Of a stretch of DNA of 64,000 nt, positions 11,403 through 22,676 are shown piece after piece. The stretch is from Rebecca billardiae RCC1528 (taxonomy: Eukaryota > Haptophyta). Both the position numbers and the translations under genes were made by a program. A model generated the notes under the pieces. That model saw only the letters and a list, made by a program, of their open reading frames with translations, had not been told where the DNA came from and made no database searches. Location of the stretch: positions 1,984,001 to 2,048,000 of the forward strand of contig OZ251231.1 of NCBI GenBank assembly GCA_965240325.2, in the 5' to 3' direction. Each line of letters opens with the position of its first letter. Position 1 is the stretch's first letter.

Positions 11403-12259
11403 TCAAGTGCTCGTGAGCGGACAGACGTACGTGAGCGGTCGTGAGCCGAGCCGCAGCTCCAGATGACTAACTACGCCGGTATTGCCGCGACCGCCTCGGG
11501 CTCGGCTCCGAGATCTCACGCCCATCGAGTTCTCGCATCTGTTCCACGCGAGGCGGTCGGACGTGCGCCCGTCGGACGGTCGCTTCGCGTGCCGAGTCAC
11601 CTCCTTGTGCGCGTCGTACAGCACCGACAGCGTCGCGCACACTGGTGGCGAGCGCCTGCGCACACGTACTTCGACAAGTACATCGCCACCGCCTCGCCCG
11701 CGGCGCCCGCGCCGATGCAGTACGGGACTTCGTTCGAGCGGACGCACGAGCTCAGCGCCACGTTGTAGTCGGTGATGAGCCCGTTGCGGCAGGCCACGTC
11801 GCGCGAGGCCCACAGCTCGAGCAGTTGGCGCAGCTGCGCGATTCGCGTCTCCGTCCGGGCCGCCTGCTGCAGCTTGTGGAACACGCAGTCGCGCTCTCGC
11901 GCGTGGAGGGCGGACCTGCGCGTATGCGCCCGCCGCGCGTGCCGCTTCATCCGCTGGCACCGCACGCGAGCCACTCGTCGTTCACAGTGCAGCTCGATTG
12001 CCCGCTCCGCGCCGGTGGCACCGCGGAGCCGGCGCCCACGCCTCGCGCTCTTGCTCCGAGCTGAGGCGGTGCGTGTCGCCCGAGTCGGCGGGTTGCGGGG
12101 TTCGTGCGCGCGCGCGTCTTGGGCAGCCTCGCGCGTGCGCCCGCCGCGCGCCCCGCGTCGCTCGCTGGCGCCGCACGCGAGCCGCTCGTCACCGGCGACC
12201 GACCCTGGCGACCGAGAGGTCAAGCATCGCGCACACACGGTCAGCCTTGATGGACGCAC
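11403..12259 (-). pseudogene. Helitron Rep/helicase remnant, frameshifted
   Basis: Helitron proteins are rolling-circle transposases with an N-terminal helicase-like/Rep region and a Pif1-type helicase. The frame covering 11597-12259 (minus) reads RNGLITDYNVALSSCV, then a conserved-looking stretch ending AVAMYLSKYV. This matches the family pattern N-x-L-(I/V)-x-x-Y-N ... Y(L/M)xKYxxK. The similarity then continues in another frame (ATLSVLYDAHKEVTRHAKRP and onward, about 11600 down to 11410), which resembles the following family segment. The frame switch near 11650 and the lack of a helicase motif show it is a dead fragment. Identification is by pattern only. Confidence 0.55.
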
Positions 12260-12874
12260 CCGTGCAGCCGGAAGGCAGCATCAGCCTGCCCAAGACGTGA
12301 GCATCCAGCCCCGACGCCGCGTCCGGTGCCTGAATGGCGCGCGCTTCTTTCACGCGGGAATGTGCTCACTACATCACTATCCAGAAGGGCGCATGTCAGT
12401 GCTTTTCATGCTCACACGACCCTCGCCGTAGGTCGATGCCAACCGCTGCGTGATGCTCGATCATGCCCGTTTTGACGGCTGTGTGACCCGTGCAGATGCG
12501 CATGCCAGGCAGCGTACTGTTACGAGTGATGACGCGTGCATAAAGTATACCTGGACATTGCCCAGTTCAACCGCAAGTGCCGGACGCCGACGCCGCTGCT
12601 CGCAGCACGCGTGCAGTCAGCCGAGGAATGCACACGACTTCCTTGTTGTTGCGGCGCACGCGATGGCCTGAGGCGCGGCGGATGCAGTGACTCCGAACGG
12701 CGAGCGGCAGAACAACGCAAATGGGCGAATGGCTGCTCTTCAGCCGCGCTCAACCACGCGCACCGCCTTCGCGGGCACTCAACTACCGGCAGGAGGGCGC
12801 GCAGTCGGCGCCCATCTCGCCCTCCGGCGCCCCCCAGCGCGCTGTCAGAGTGCAGCCGCCAGCGGCAGAGGTTG
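12260..12874. other. Unassigned sequence
   Basis: GC-rich DNA between the Helitron remnant and the next transposon. No supported gene. Confidence 0.5.
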
Positions 12875-12883
12875 GTGCCGGCC

Positions 12884-15530
12884 CGGGGAACTTACAGTCA
12901 GACGCTCTGAATCGGCCCCCTCGCTCAGAGCGCTCTGAGCGAGGGGCCGATTCAGAGGGTTTTCCGCCCGCCCCACTGGCGAGCGCGGTGCGGGACGCAC
13001 ATCGCACTGGGGCGGTGCTCAGCACTGCACTCACGGCGCGCCGCGATGTGTTCGGGCGGTGGACGGGGCTGAATCGGCCGAGAGTGACGGTGCGATGGGC
13101 CGTGGTGACTCTGCCATCACCCAGTGATCTCGTGCGGTGCCAGCTCGCCCTTCGCTTCGTCGCCACTCGCACTCGCACCAGTCGCGTGCGCCCATGGCTT
13201 GCCTTTCGCGCGCTGTGTTCCCGCGCAGTGTGTGCTTGGCAGCAGGGTGCTGGTGGCCGGTGGTTGCCGGCGCGGAGGAACGAAATGTTCGCAGCTACGC
13301 TACATCCCAGACGCTATGTGCCCGTCCTCGTCGAGCGATGGACAGACACGCGTGTCGCGCATGCGCTCGCGGAAGCAGGCTGCACAGCGGCGCGCGGGCC
13401 TGGCTGCACGCGCAGGACAAGCTGCACCACACAGCTGCCCCCGCCATGAGCCCCAGCTGCGTACGCACACCTCTTCCGTGTTGTCTGATCCGCCAGGCCG
13501 ACACCGCGCGGAGACTGCGTGAGACACCGACAGTCAGCGGCCACGGCGCACACCGGTCACTGGCACATGCGGCGGCGCGCAGCAGCTGATGCAGCCGTTG
13601 CTTCGATTGATGAAACAGCAACAGCGCCGGTGGCAGTCGCCCCATCGCTGCCGCTGGCACACCCGCACTTGCTGACATATCGCCAACAGCACTCGCAGCC
13701 CTTGCACCTCCGGCAGCTGTGGCTCGACGATCGGCTGAGCGGCGGCAATCTGAGGACACTGTCGTCCGAGCAGCCGCGCGGGAAGGTGCTTCGGGGGGTC
13801 GCTGTCGCGGGAGTCCTGCTCCAAGCAGCTGCTGCAGATGCTGCGGCTGGGACAGCAACTGTTGTGGCTCGCGTTGGCAGCTTCAACGCAGCCGTACCAG
13901 CGTTATGAGGGGAGATGACTTGCTGTGGATTGGGATTTTATGCAGCCTCTTTTTACATTCCGCCTTGCAGGGATTTTAAATTTAAAAAATCCAGCTTGAG
14001 CAGAGTCCGAGACTTGGCGTTTGCAGAAGCTGTGCAGCAGGGCTCAACTCGTCACCGCGTACAGCGTCGGCGCTCGGAGCCTTAGGAGGAGTTCGTACCC
14101 GCCGGGCGTGGTGGGCGTGTCCCGCCCGGCGCGCAGCTTAGCGCTGTACGTGGGCGAGACAGCCCCTTCCGCGTCTGGCACTTCGGCGGCGGTGCCGATG
14201 GTGGAGGCCGCTCGCCGCGCGCGCCTGACGGCAGCACCTCAAGCAGCGCTGACCCATGCGCATGCGGACGGGTGCGGCAATGGCGGTGGGTTTCGCAACA
14301 TGCACAGCGTCAGACGCTCGGCACCAGGTCCGCTCAGCTGCAGCAATAGCACCATCGGTGCGGCGCCTGGCGCTCAGTGGGCGGCGTGTCGGGCGGATGC
14401 AGATGCACTTGCCGTCTGAATCAGGACGCCGGGCATGCGTGCCGAAGCAGTTCGCCCCAGCGCGCGCACTCGCAGAGTGAGAACGGCCGCCCTGCCGGCC
14501 GGAGGCCAATGCACTCGCCTGGCGGCTGCCGGCGCACGGTAGGCCAGGGCAAACGTAAAGCACCCGAAAGCACCACGGCGGTGGTGACCGAGCTCACTAC
14601 CACGGGCGGTGGCGCGGCCGATGTCGCGAGCGTGAGCGCAAGCGTGGCCGTGAGCAATGCGAGCAGCGCGAGGGAGGCGTGGCGCGGTCGCGCCCGCCCT
14701 TCCGACGAGGAACGAGGGCTTTCTTGCGCGAGGGGTCCCCAACGGCAGGTTGCAGCGATGTCGCGCCATCGCTTAGCGCACCGACGTTGCCAGCCGGTCG
14801 ACGTGGCCATCGCTTCCGAGAGAAAGCTGTAAGCCAGATTGCTGCCGCACGCAACCGTGTGCGCTGTGGCCGCTGACTGTTGGTGTCTCACGCACGCAGT
14901 CTCCGCACCGTGTCGGCCTGGCGGATCAGACAACAAGGAAGAGGTGTGCGTACGCAGCTGGGGCTCATGGCGGGGGCAGCTGTGTGGTGCAGCTTGTCCT
15001 GCGCGTGCAGCCAGGCCCGCGCGCCGCTGTGCAGCCTGCTTCCGCGAGCGCATGCGCGACACGCGTGTCTGTCCATCGCTCGACGAGGACGGGCACATAG
15101 CGTCTGGGATGTAGCGTAGCTGCGAACATTTCGTTCCTCCGCGCCGGCAACCACCGGCCACCAGCACCCTGCTGCCAAGCACACACTGCGCGGGAACACA
15201 GCGCGCGAAAGGCAAGCCATGGGCGCACGCGACTGGTGCGAGTGCGAGTGGCGACGAAGCGAAGGGCGAGCTGGCACCGCACGAGATCACTGGGTGATGG
15301 CAGAGTCACCACGGCCCATCGCACCGTCACTCTCGGCCGATTCAGCCCCGTCCACCGCCCGAACACATCGCGGCGCGCCGTGAGTGCAGTGCTGAGCACC
15401 GCCCCAGTGCGATGTGCGTCCCGCACCGCGCTCGCCAGTGGGGCGGGCGGAAAACCCTCTGAATCGGCCCCTCGCTCAGAGCGCTCTGAGCGAGGGGGCT
15501 GATTCAGAGCGTCTGACTGTAAGTTCCCCG
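12884..15530. mobile_element. Mutator-like foldback transposon with 9-bp target duplication
   Basis: Two arms of about 670 bp (12884-13553 and about 14858-15530) are reverse complements with few differences. The ends read CGGGGAACTTACAGTC and its complement. The 9-bp direct repeat GTGCCGGCC flanks the element exactly, at 12875-12883 and 15531-15539. Long terminal inverted repeats with a 9-bp duplication are the textbook signature of Mutator-like elements. Near each outer end is a ~53-bp palindrome (12905-12957) centred on CAGAGCGCTCTG. The interior (13554-14857) has no frame I recognise as a MURA-type transposase, so it looks non-autonomous. Long open frames in the two arms mirror each other and are not treated as genes. 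Confidence 0.8.
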
Positions 15531-16187
15531 GTGCCGGCCTCATGATGATGATCAGGCCGGCAGCAACTTATTCGGAAAAGAAAAGGGAAAAGTACCGTTG
15601 GTGGCACTTCGCCGAAAATTTGGTACGGTTGGTGGCGGGTACCGTTGGTGGCACTCCAGCCCAAATTTGGGCCCGTTGGCAGTGGCAGTCGGCCGTGCGG
15701 CCGAAAACTTTCGCGCCTTCGCCGCGCGCGAGAAGGCCGGCGAGCAGGCCGGCACGCTGCGTTGGACGTGCGCGGCTCGCGCGCACGCGCGAGTGCAGGC
15801 CGTGTGTCAGTGGGCGCAGACTCAGCACGGCCGTGCACGCCATGTCGCGTGCCGCCGCCGTGCATGGCGCTCGCACAGCGCCACCATCGCGCCGTCACAT
15901 GCGAAAGCAGGGCGGCGGCGCGGCGCGGTGGTGGCGCGCGCCGGGTTGCGCGCACCGCCTCGTGGCAGTGTACGCGGTGGGTGGCGACGCGCGTGGCCCT
16001 TGCGAGGCGCGCAGCCGCGCGCTCCGTGAACGCGCCGCAATTGCGCGCGCGCACGGCCGTGCTGCGGCGCTGCGGCCCCACAGGGCTGTGCGCATTGCGT
16101 AATGGTGGCGGTGATGCGCGGCTCGGCGGGCGACAGCGCGCGTGGCCCGCGCGGGGCGCGCAGCCGTGCGCCCCGTGGACGCGCCGC

Positions 16188-16780
16188 CGTCGCGCGGCGC
16201 GCGCGCGGCCGCGCCGCGGCGCGTGCTCGCAATGGTGGGCCGGCCACGCATGCGCGTGTGCGTGCGTCGCGCATCAGCGCCAGAGCGCGCCGCCGGCGCG
16301 CGCAGGGCTGCGCGCACCACGTCAAGTGGTGCCCGCATGGCGGTGGTGATGCGCGGCGCGGCGGGAGACAGCGCGCGTGGCCCGTGTGAGGCGCGCAGCT
16401 GCACGTCCCGCAGAAGCGCCGCCATTGTGTGGGGCGCGCGCGGTGCGCACTCCGCCCAACGCGGTGCGCGCAGCCCGGCCCGCACTGGCGCCGCGGCGCG
16501 GCCGTGCGCGCGCCGTGCGATGGCGATGCGCACGCGCAATGGCGGTGCTCCCGCTGGGCGCGCGGCTGCGCGTGGCTGCGAGCCGCGCGCGGGCCACGCG
16601 CGCTGTCGCCCACCGCACCGCGCATCACCACCGCCACGCGGGCACCACTTGACGCGGTGCGCGCACCCCTGTGCGCGCCGGCGCGAGCGCACCACAATTG
16701 CATGCGGTTAGTGCGGGCCGGGCTGCGCGCACCGCGCTGGGCGGTTCCCGTCTCTTGGACGTAGTGCGCGGCGACAGCGC
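16188..16780. repeat. Subterminal GC-rich repeat field of the 6.29-kb element
   Basis: Diverged units of roughly 200 bp built on GCGCGTGGCCC and GCGCACGGCTGCGCG continue from the left terminal repeat, several in alternating orientation. Coding-like frames on both strands are by-products. Confidence 0.6.
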
Positions 16781-16899
16781 GCGTGGCCCCGCGGGGTGCG
16801 CAGCTGCGCGCCTCGCTGACGCGCTGCTATTGGCAGTGCGCGGCCGCAACGTAGTGGCGCCGGCTCGCGCTGATGGCCTGCGCACACCACGCGGTGTGC

Positions 16900-17670
16900 C
16901 GGCGCCTGTGCCGACGCCTCCGCCACCGGTGCCGCTGCGCTCCGCGCAGCTGCTGCCACCATCAGCTCAATCCACCACATCCGCCACCGCCACCGCCGTC
17001 GTTGCAGCCGCCCCCGCCGCCCCCGCCTCCGCCGCCTCGCTGCGAGCCGCAGCTGCTGCCACCCTGACTCACCTGAGCTCCACCACCGCCGCAGCCGGTG
17101 CCCCGGTGCCGCCGCAGCCACCCGCCGCGCAGCGGCTGCCAATTTCAGCCTCAGCCACCGCCTTAGCCGGTGCAGCCGCCGCCGCCACCGCCGCCGTCAC
17201 CCCCGCCCCCGTCCCCGCCGAGCGGCGCCGAGCGGCTGCTGCTGCCATCCTGAGCGCCGCCACCGCCGCCAATGGTGCCGCAGGTGCCGCCGTCGCCACG
17301 CGCAGCGCAGCGGCTGCCACCCTCAGCCACCACCTCAGCCGGTGCCGACGCCACCGCCACTACCGCCGCGCCGCTGCAGTCAGTGCCGCTGCCGCCGCGT
17401 GCCGCGAGGCAGCCCCCGTCCTCAACCTCCGTCACAGCAGCAGCAGCCACTTCAGCTGTACCGCCGCCGCCGCCGCCGTTGCACGCAGCACTGCTGCCAC
17501 CACAACTGCAGCTTGCAGCACCTGCTGATGGCTGCTCTGCAGGTCCAGCTGGCACGACTGCAGGCCGTTCAGCAGCGAATCGCTTAGACTCGGGGTCGCT
17601 GCTGTCCAGGAACTTCATCAGGCTGCTGGTGCTGTTGCCCACTGATGAGTCGTGGATGGTGAGATACACC
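16900..17670. repeat. Low-complexity GCC-rich tandem region
   Basis: Degenerate repeats of CCGCC with recurring CGCAGCGGCTGCCA. The plus strand reads as Ala/Pro-rich and the minus strand (17163-17669) as Gly-rich after a more ordinary start MYLTIHDSSVGNSTSSLMKF. The minus frame could be the end of a decayed exon. I have no homologue for it. Confidence 0.55.
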
Positions 17671-17780
17671 AGAGGCCCATTTTGACCACATGCTCACCGC
17701 TGCTGGTGCGCAATCGCCATCGTCTGAGTACAGTGCCCTCAACAATTGACGATTAACCTTATTGTGTTTGACTGTTTATG

Positions 17781-18475
17781 GCGCACGCCCCCCCCCCCCC
17801 GAAAGGTCTGAGCGTGAGCGAAAGCCGGGGGGGGGGGGGGGGGGGGCGGCGCACGTGCTCCGCAAAATCAAAAAGAGGATGCGCGCAGGATTTTGGGGAT
17901 TTTTCGGTAGGTGGCCACCGCGTATGAGTGGATATCGCTGCCGCAATGATTGCGTTTGTACTGCCCCTTAATTTTAACGATAGTAACACTTAGGGGAATG
18001 CAGAGTGGAATAGCACATAACACCAGCCGTGTGTTAGAACATTCCGTCATAGTAACAGATGCCTGAATTGTAAGAGCCTGAAACAGCTCGCCAACCATAG
18101 AAACGATAGGTTGGGTCGTCAGCTTTGATTCACGCGCTTCTGAAAAACAGCGTTTTAGATTAGACGCATCCCTCTTCTCTTAAGAGAACTGCGCTTCAAA
18201 AACACCGTTTCAACGAAAGACGATCGCCCGCCATTCAACTGAAACGAGATTCTGCATAAAGCGAACCAAACATTTGGTTCGGTGGCAATCCAATTCTTGT
18301 ATTTCAGATGAACGACACAGCCTGAAGGCGAACATTCTCGCTCTCGACCCATATGATCATTTGTTGATGAGGCCTGAATTCGCTCATCAACAATGATGGC
18401 AGCGACGCGATATGGTATTGCGCGGGTAGCTTGAATCGACGTTCCCGCGCGCCCTGGTTCATACGGTTATCAAGG
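17781..18475 (+). repeat. Dispersed repeat C, copy 1, with poly-C/poly-G hairpin
   Basis: A run of 13 C (17788-17800) and a run of 20 G (17827-17846) flank GAAAGGTCTGAGCGTGAGCG and can pair as a stem. Sequence from here to 18475 matches 53756-54302 in inverse orientation, but this copy carries about 160 bp extra between roughly 18250 and 18400. It lies inside the 6.29-kb transposon. Confidence 0.85.
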
Positions 18476-19817
18476 TGGTAAAGTTTTATAATGGTACGAG
18501 CTAACGAACCGTCATTTCTGGGCTCTCTGCCTATCTCATCTCTGTCCGTTTTTGGACGGTTGTCGCCTTAATCACATACATATGCAAGTGCAAAGTTAAA
18601 TCATAGTAAACTGTAGTACGGGGTTCAGAGTGCGCAGCAGTGCAAGGTCGGGTTGCGAGGCGGCGCGGGGCTTGAGCCGTCGCAGAGCCTCCCCAGCCCG
18701 GATGGGATGGCCGTGTGTGTGCGCGAGCGCCCGCCTCGCGTCGCGCGCCCCGCGCGCAGAGCGCGCGCTCGGCCGCGCGCGACGCGGCGGAGTCGAGGCT
18801 GACGTATGCCCCTACGCAGGTTCACGGACCATAGGCTGCTCGTCATTCGTCCCGCGAACCGGCAGCGGGCAGCATCAGGCTCAACTTCCCAGTCGTCGCG
18901 GCTGACGACTTCACTCACGGACTTGGCAATCAATCCTTGATCGCGGTCCTTCAGCTGCGAGCGCCCGGCGCCACCGTGCCCGGCACCGGCTGGCTGCCGA
19001 CGACAGCGACCTGAGACGGCCGGACGGTGGTGCATGCTGCTCATTGCCGCGTCCGAATGTACGTGATGCAGAGCGCGTCACGGCCGGTCGTTCTATACGC
19101 GATAGAATTAGATCCGGCGCACTAGCCTAGGGCCGCACCGCCGGCCACCGGGTGTTCATCGTTGCCATTGGGCCCGGCGGTGCGGCGCGCGGCACCGGCC
19201 GGCGGTCCACTGCTGACACTCGTTCCGTCACGGCAGCTTCTAGGAAGCCAGTCGCGTGGGCATAGCGCGCCTCTCTGCCCGCGCGGCATGTGGGTGGGAT
19301 GATGTCAGGCTGCCGGATGTGACTGGCTTGGACCACTGACCAGGCTGCGGGAGCATGTCGCTGATGCATTCCAGAAGACTTCTCAGGGGAACCAGACGAT
19401 GACGGCACTCGTCGTGATCAGTCGAGTCGTCAAGTGATAATGACGCCAGAATCGTCGCGCCACGTGCCGGCACCGTTAGAAGGGCAGATGAACAACTCGC
19501 GCGTAGTCCCGCTGAGAGCGTATGTATGTACGGTATGGCTGCGGCTGCAACGCGCAGTCGTCTGACGCAGTCATCACTCGACGGATGCCTGACTGCCTGA
19601 CCGACGAGACGAGCCACAGGCTTAGATCTGCGAGCGGCGAGTCTGCACTCTCTGCGACGATGGCGAGGTGGCATAATAACATATGCTAGCCGCAGCTAGG
19701 CGGGCGACGCCGTGCTCCCCTCTCAGTCTAACCCGTGCTCGCAGTCGCCCTCGTGTACGGCGACGCGCCGGGCGCGCGCGCAACGTGATTCAGCAGTCGT
19801 GAAGAACGCGCGCGACA
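18476..19817. other. Unassigned interior of the 6.29-kb element
   Basis: Mixed composition. Frames up to about 140 codons exist on the minus strand (near 18625-19044 and 19240-19674), but they show no recognisable domain. Nothing else is supported. Confidence 0.4.
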
Positions 19818-19887
19818 ACTAGATACCAGGGCCGTGCGCCCTCAACTTCGTTGTTTACTACCCGAAGATCGGCGTAGCCGATCATAA
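19818..19887 (-). repeat. GATCGGCTACGCCGATC dispersed repeat, inverted copy
   Basis: GGGCCGTGCGCCCTCAACTT through GATCGGCGTAGCCGATC (19867-19883) is the reverse complement of the block at 11271-11335 and 50422-50475. Confidence 0.85.
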
Positions 19888-19919
19888 TACCATCAGCTCT
19901 ATCACTGCTTGATAAGGCC

Positions 19920-21250
19920 CACTGCTGCATGCTATCTGTCACTTAGCGCGTATAGCCCTTACAGACCAGGTGGGTATATGAGCTGCATGGGCGGGTGATG
20001 TGTGGGCTGAGTCAGTCAGTAGAGAAATTGAGTGCTTAGGTAGTGCACAACCTGCTGACAGTGGGCAGGTGCTGTGAGGGGGCGCTGTACCACCACGATG
20101 GCAGGCAGGGATGGAAATAATCCACCCGGGCCCTGGCGCTGCAGCTGCATGGCCTTTGATACTGCCTAGCAGCCAGCCTAGCACTACAGCCTAGGGCCTG
20201 AGCAGTGCTACTTCAGTGCGCAGGCCACGTCTCTGCAGGGGTTGGTGGGGCGGAATGGCCCGGCCACAGTGCACTAGATGCACCTAGCCTGCCAGTGGCC
20301 CACCTGCTGATTGTTGTGTATGCCCTGTCGCACAGCACATAAGGCTCAGACGAAAATCTGCGGCGCACTGTGCTACTGTACACTCTGGGCTGAAAGAGGT
20401 GTGGGAGCCAACGGTCACGTCCGAGCTGGCCGGCTTCACATGCTGCCCAGAGGAGTCCTCCAATAGTCATCAACCCGGCTGACGTCATGATGCGTGGGTG
20501 GCTGGGTGCAGCTCGACCGAATGGAGAGTGCCTTAGCCGCAGGTGTCAGTCATGCAAGCCTAGGGCTGCCTAGGCAGCCAGGAGTAGGTGTAGTGATGTG
20601 CAGGTGTGCTCTCCAGAGGGTAATCAATTGTTGAGAGGACTGTACGTGCTCTTGCGGTAGCACATTGCGGGGATGGAAGGCAGCAAACGTGCGTTCATCA
20701 GCGGTGGGAAATGCAGTCAGCAGCTGCTGCCCCACATATGCTGCTCCAAATGGGCTCTCTGGCTCAGCGCAGCTGAGCGCCAGGCTCCACCACTCCATGC
20801 TGCCAGCTGCACTGCACTGCAGTCCGAGCCAACATGAGGCTTGCACAGCTGGTCGTCGTTCCTGTGGCCCACTCAAAAGTGGTCCCGCTTGAGACGCTTG
20901 CTCAGCTCTGCAGGAAGTGCACCACCCCTCACAAGCGACCGCTTAACTGCGTGCACCAACGCCCGCAGCTGAGCCCACACCTTCAGGGCTGACTTGGCCT
21001 TGGCTGATGGCACAAGCACACAGTGCTGCTTCTGCACTTGATTGAATGCCCTTGCAGCCTCCTGTTGCACAACATCGACGCCATCTGCTCTGCAGGCGAG
21101 CTCCACTGAAGTCAACGAGTCCACAGCAGAGTAGCCAACAGCCTTGAAGTGGGGCCCGCCTGCCTGCGTCCTCACAAACTATAGTGCCACCTCAGACTCA
21201 CCAGCTGCACCAAATGAGAATGCATGCATGGCTTGTCGACATTTCCCTGC
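19920..21250 (-). pseudogene. CpG-poor block with coding-like minus-strand fragments, possible decayed transposase
   Basis: This block is rich in CA/TG and visibly poor in CpG compared with everything around it. On the minus strand, fragments follow one another in different frames: 20873-21175 (includes KSALKVWAQLRALVHAVKRS), 20550-20876 (includes GAAYVGQQLLTAFPTADERT), 20213-20488 and 19939-20184. They look like an ordinary protein rather than GC-rich noise, but stops and frame switches break them up. Their place inside the transposon makes a dead transposase or cargo gene plausible. I recognise no family. Confidence 0.4.
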
Positions 21251-21878
21251 CTCAGTCCCATGCGATTGCGGCGCGTCCACGGGGCGCACGGCTGCGCGCC
21301 CCGCGCGGGCCACGCGCGCTGTCGCCCGCCGAGCCGCGCATCACCGCCACCATTACGCAATGCGCACAGCCCTGTGGGGCCGCAGCGCCGCAGCACGGCC
21401 GTGCGCGCGCGCAATTGCGGCGCGTTCACGGAGCGCGCGGCTGCGCGCCTCGCAAGGGCCACGCGCGTCGCCACCCACCGCGTACACTGCCACGGGGCGG
21501 TGCGCGCAACCCGGCGCGCGCCACCACCGCGCCGCGCCGCCGCCCTGCTTTCGCATGTGACGGCGCGATGGTGGCGCTGTGCGAGCGCCATGCACGGCGG
21601 CGGCACGCGACATGGCGCGCACGGCCGTGCTGAGTCTGCGCCCACTCACACACGGCCTGCACTCGCGCGTGCGCGCGAGCCGCGCACGTCCAACGCAGCG
21701 TGCCGGCCTGCTCGCCGGCCTTCTCGCGCGCGGCGAAGGCGCGAAAGTTTTCGGCCGCACGGCCGACTGCCACTGCCAACGGGCCCAAATTTGGGCTGGA
21801 GTGCCACCAACGGTACCCGCCACCAACCGTACCAAATTTTCGGCGAAGTGCCACCAACGGTACTTTTCCCAAAGAAAA

Positions 21879-22676
21879 TCCCCACCCGAAATTCCTGCGC
21901 CCAGTGGCGACTGGCGAGGAACCATCGCCGAAGGCCCGCGCTCGATCGAGACGATGGCGGCGCTGGATTCCCCCGCGGCCCCCGGCCGCCTGGCCAAGCG
22001 TGCGTTGTGCGCGTACGTGCAACGGAGAGCGCTGGTGGGCTGGCAGCGCGCTGGCGCGCCACGTACCTTCGTGCTACGGTCCGTGCTTAATCCAACCGCG
22101 ACGGCAGGCGGACGCGGTGGCGCGGCGTCCGCGCCGCTCCCTGCGGGCTTGGTCAGCCCAGAGCGCACCGGTTGCGCTCGCCATCGCGGTGGCATGGTGG
22201 CCGAGCTTGCGGGCCGGCGTGGGGCGTCTGCTTCGGGGTGGGTGCGTCGCGAGCAGCGACGCGCCGACCGCCCTAGGCAGGGTGCCGCTCGTGCAGTCGG
22301 CGGCCGAGTCCCAGTCGGGAGTTACGAGCGTCCGAGGCAGTCCGTAGACGTCACGGTTGGCCGCGCCGACACGAGTCACGCGCGGTGGCGCTCGGCGCGA
22401 TGGCCCCCGCTTAGGCGGATATCATGTGATGACGGATGGGTGATGAAGACTACTGCTATGAAGGCCAGTCATTGCGCCGCAGGCGCGCTCTGCAGAGCTC
22501 TGGGACCACTTCCTGCACTGCGACGGCAAGGACATGGGGGGGGTGCTTCAACATGACTGCAGTATGACCGGGCGCGCCACCGGCCGGGGCCGGCCGGGAC
22601 GCCTCAGCAGCAAGGCGGGCAGCTAACGCAGCTTCCGATGGCTGTCAGCTCGTTTAACCGTCACCGGCATTGAACG
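21879..22676. other. Unassigned sequence upstream of the membrane protein gene
   Basis: Open frames exist on both strands but show no domain. The last ~120 bp before 22677 would hold the promoter of the next gene. Confidence 0.45.

Larger units (their letters stand above)
15585..21870. mobile_element. 6.29-kb DNA transposon with 603-bp terminal inverted repeats and 8-bp target duplication
   Basis: The left arm 15585-16187 is the reverse complement of the right arm 21268-21870, and the symmetry holds to the base at both ends. The termini read GGGAAAAGTACCGTTGGTGG. AAAGAAAA is present immediately outside both ends (15577-15584 and 21871-21878), a perfect 8-bp target duplication. The phrase ACCGTTGGTGGC recurs near the ends as a subterminal repeat. 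Known 8-bp duplicators include hAT, Merlin and the Zisupton/KDZ group, and very long inverted repeats argue against ordinary hAT. The interior holds a GC-rich repeat field, a low-complexity region, an inverted dispersed repeat and a CpG-poor block with coding-like fragments. No transposase was identified with confidence. Confidence 0.85.

Noticed and set aside
12721-15543. Paired frames in the arms of the 2.65-kb element as genes
   Set aside because: Both copies are the inverted repeat read in opposite directions, with no domain.
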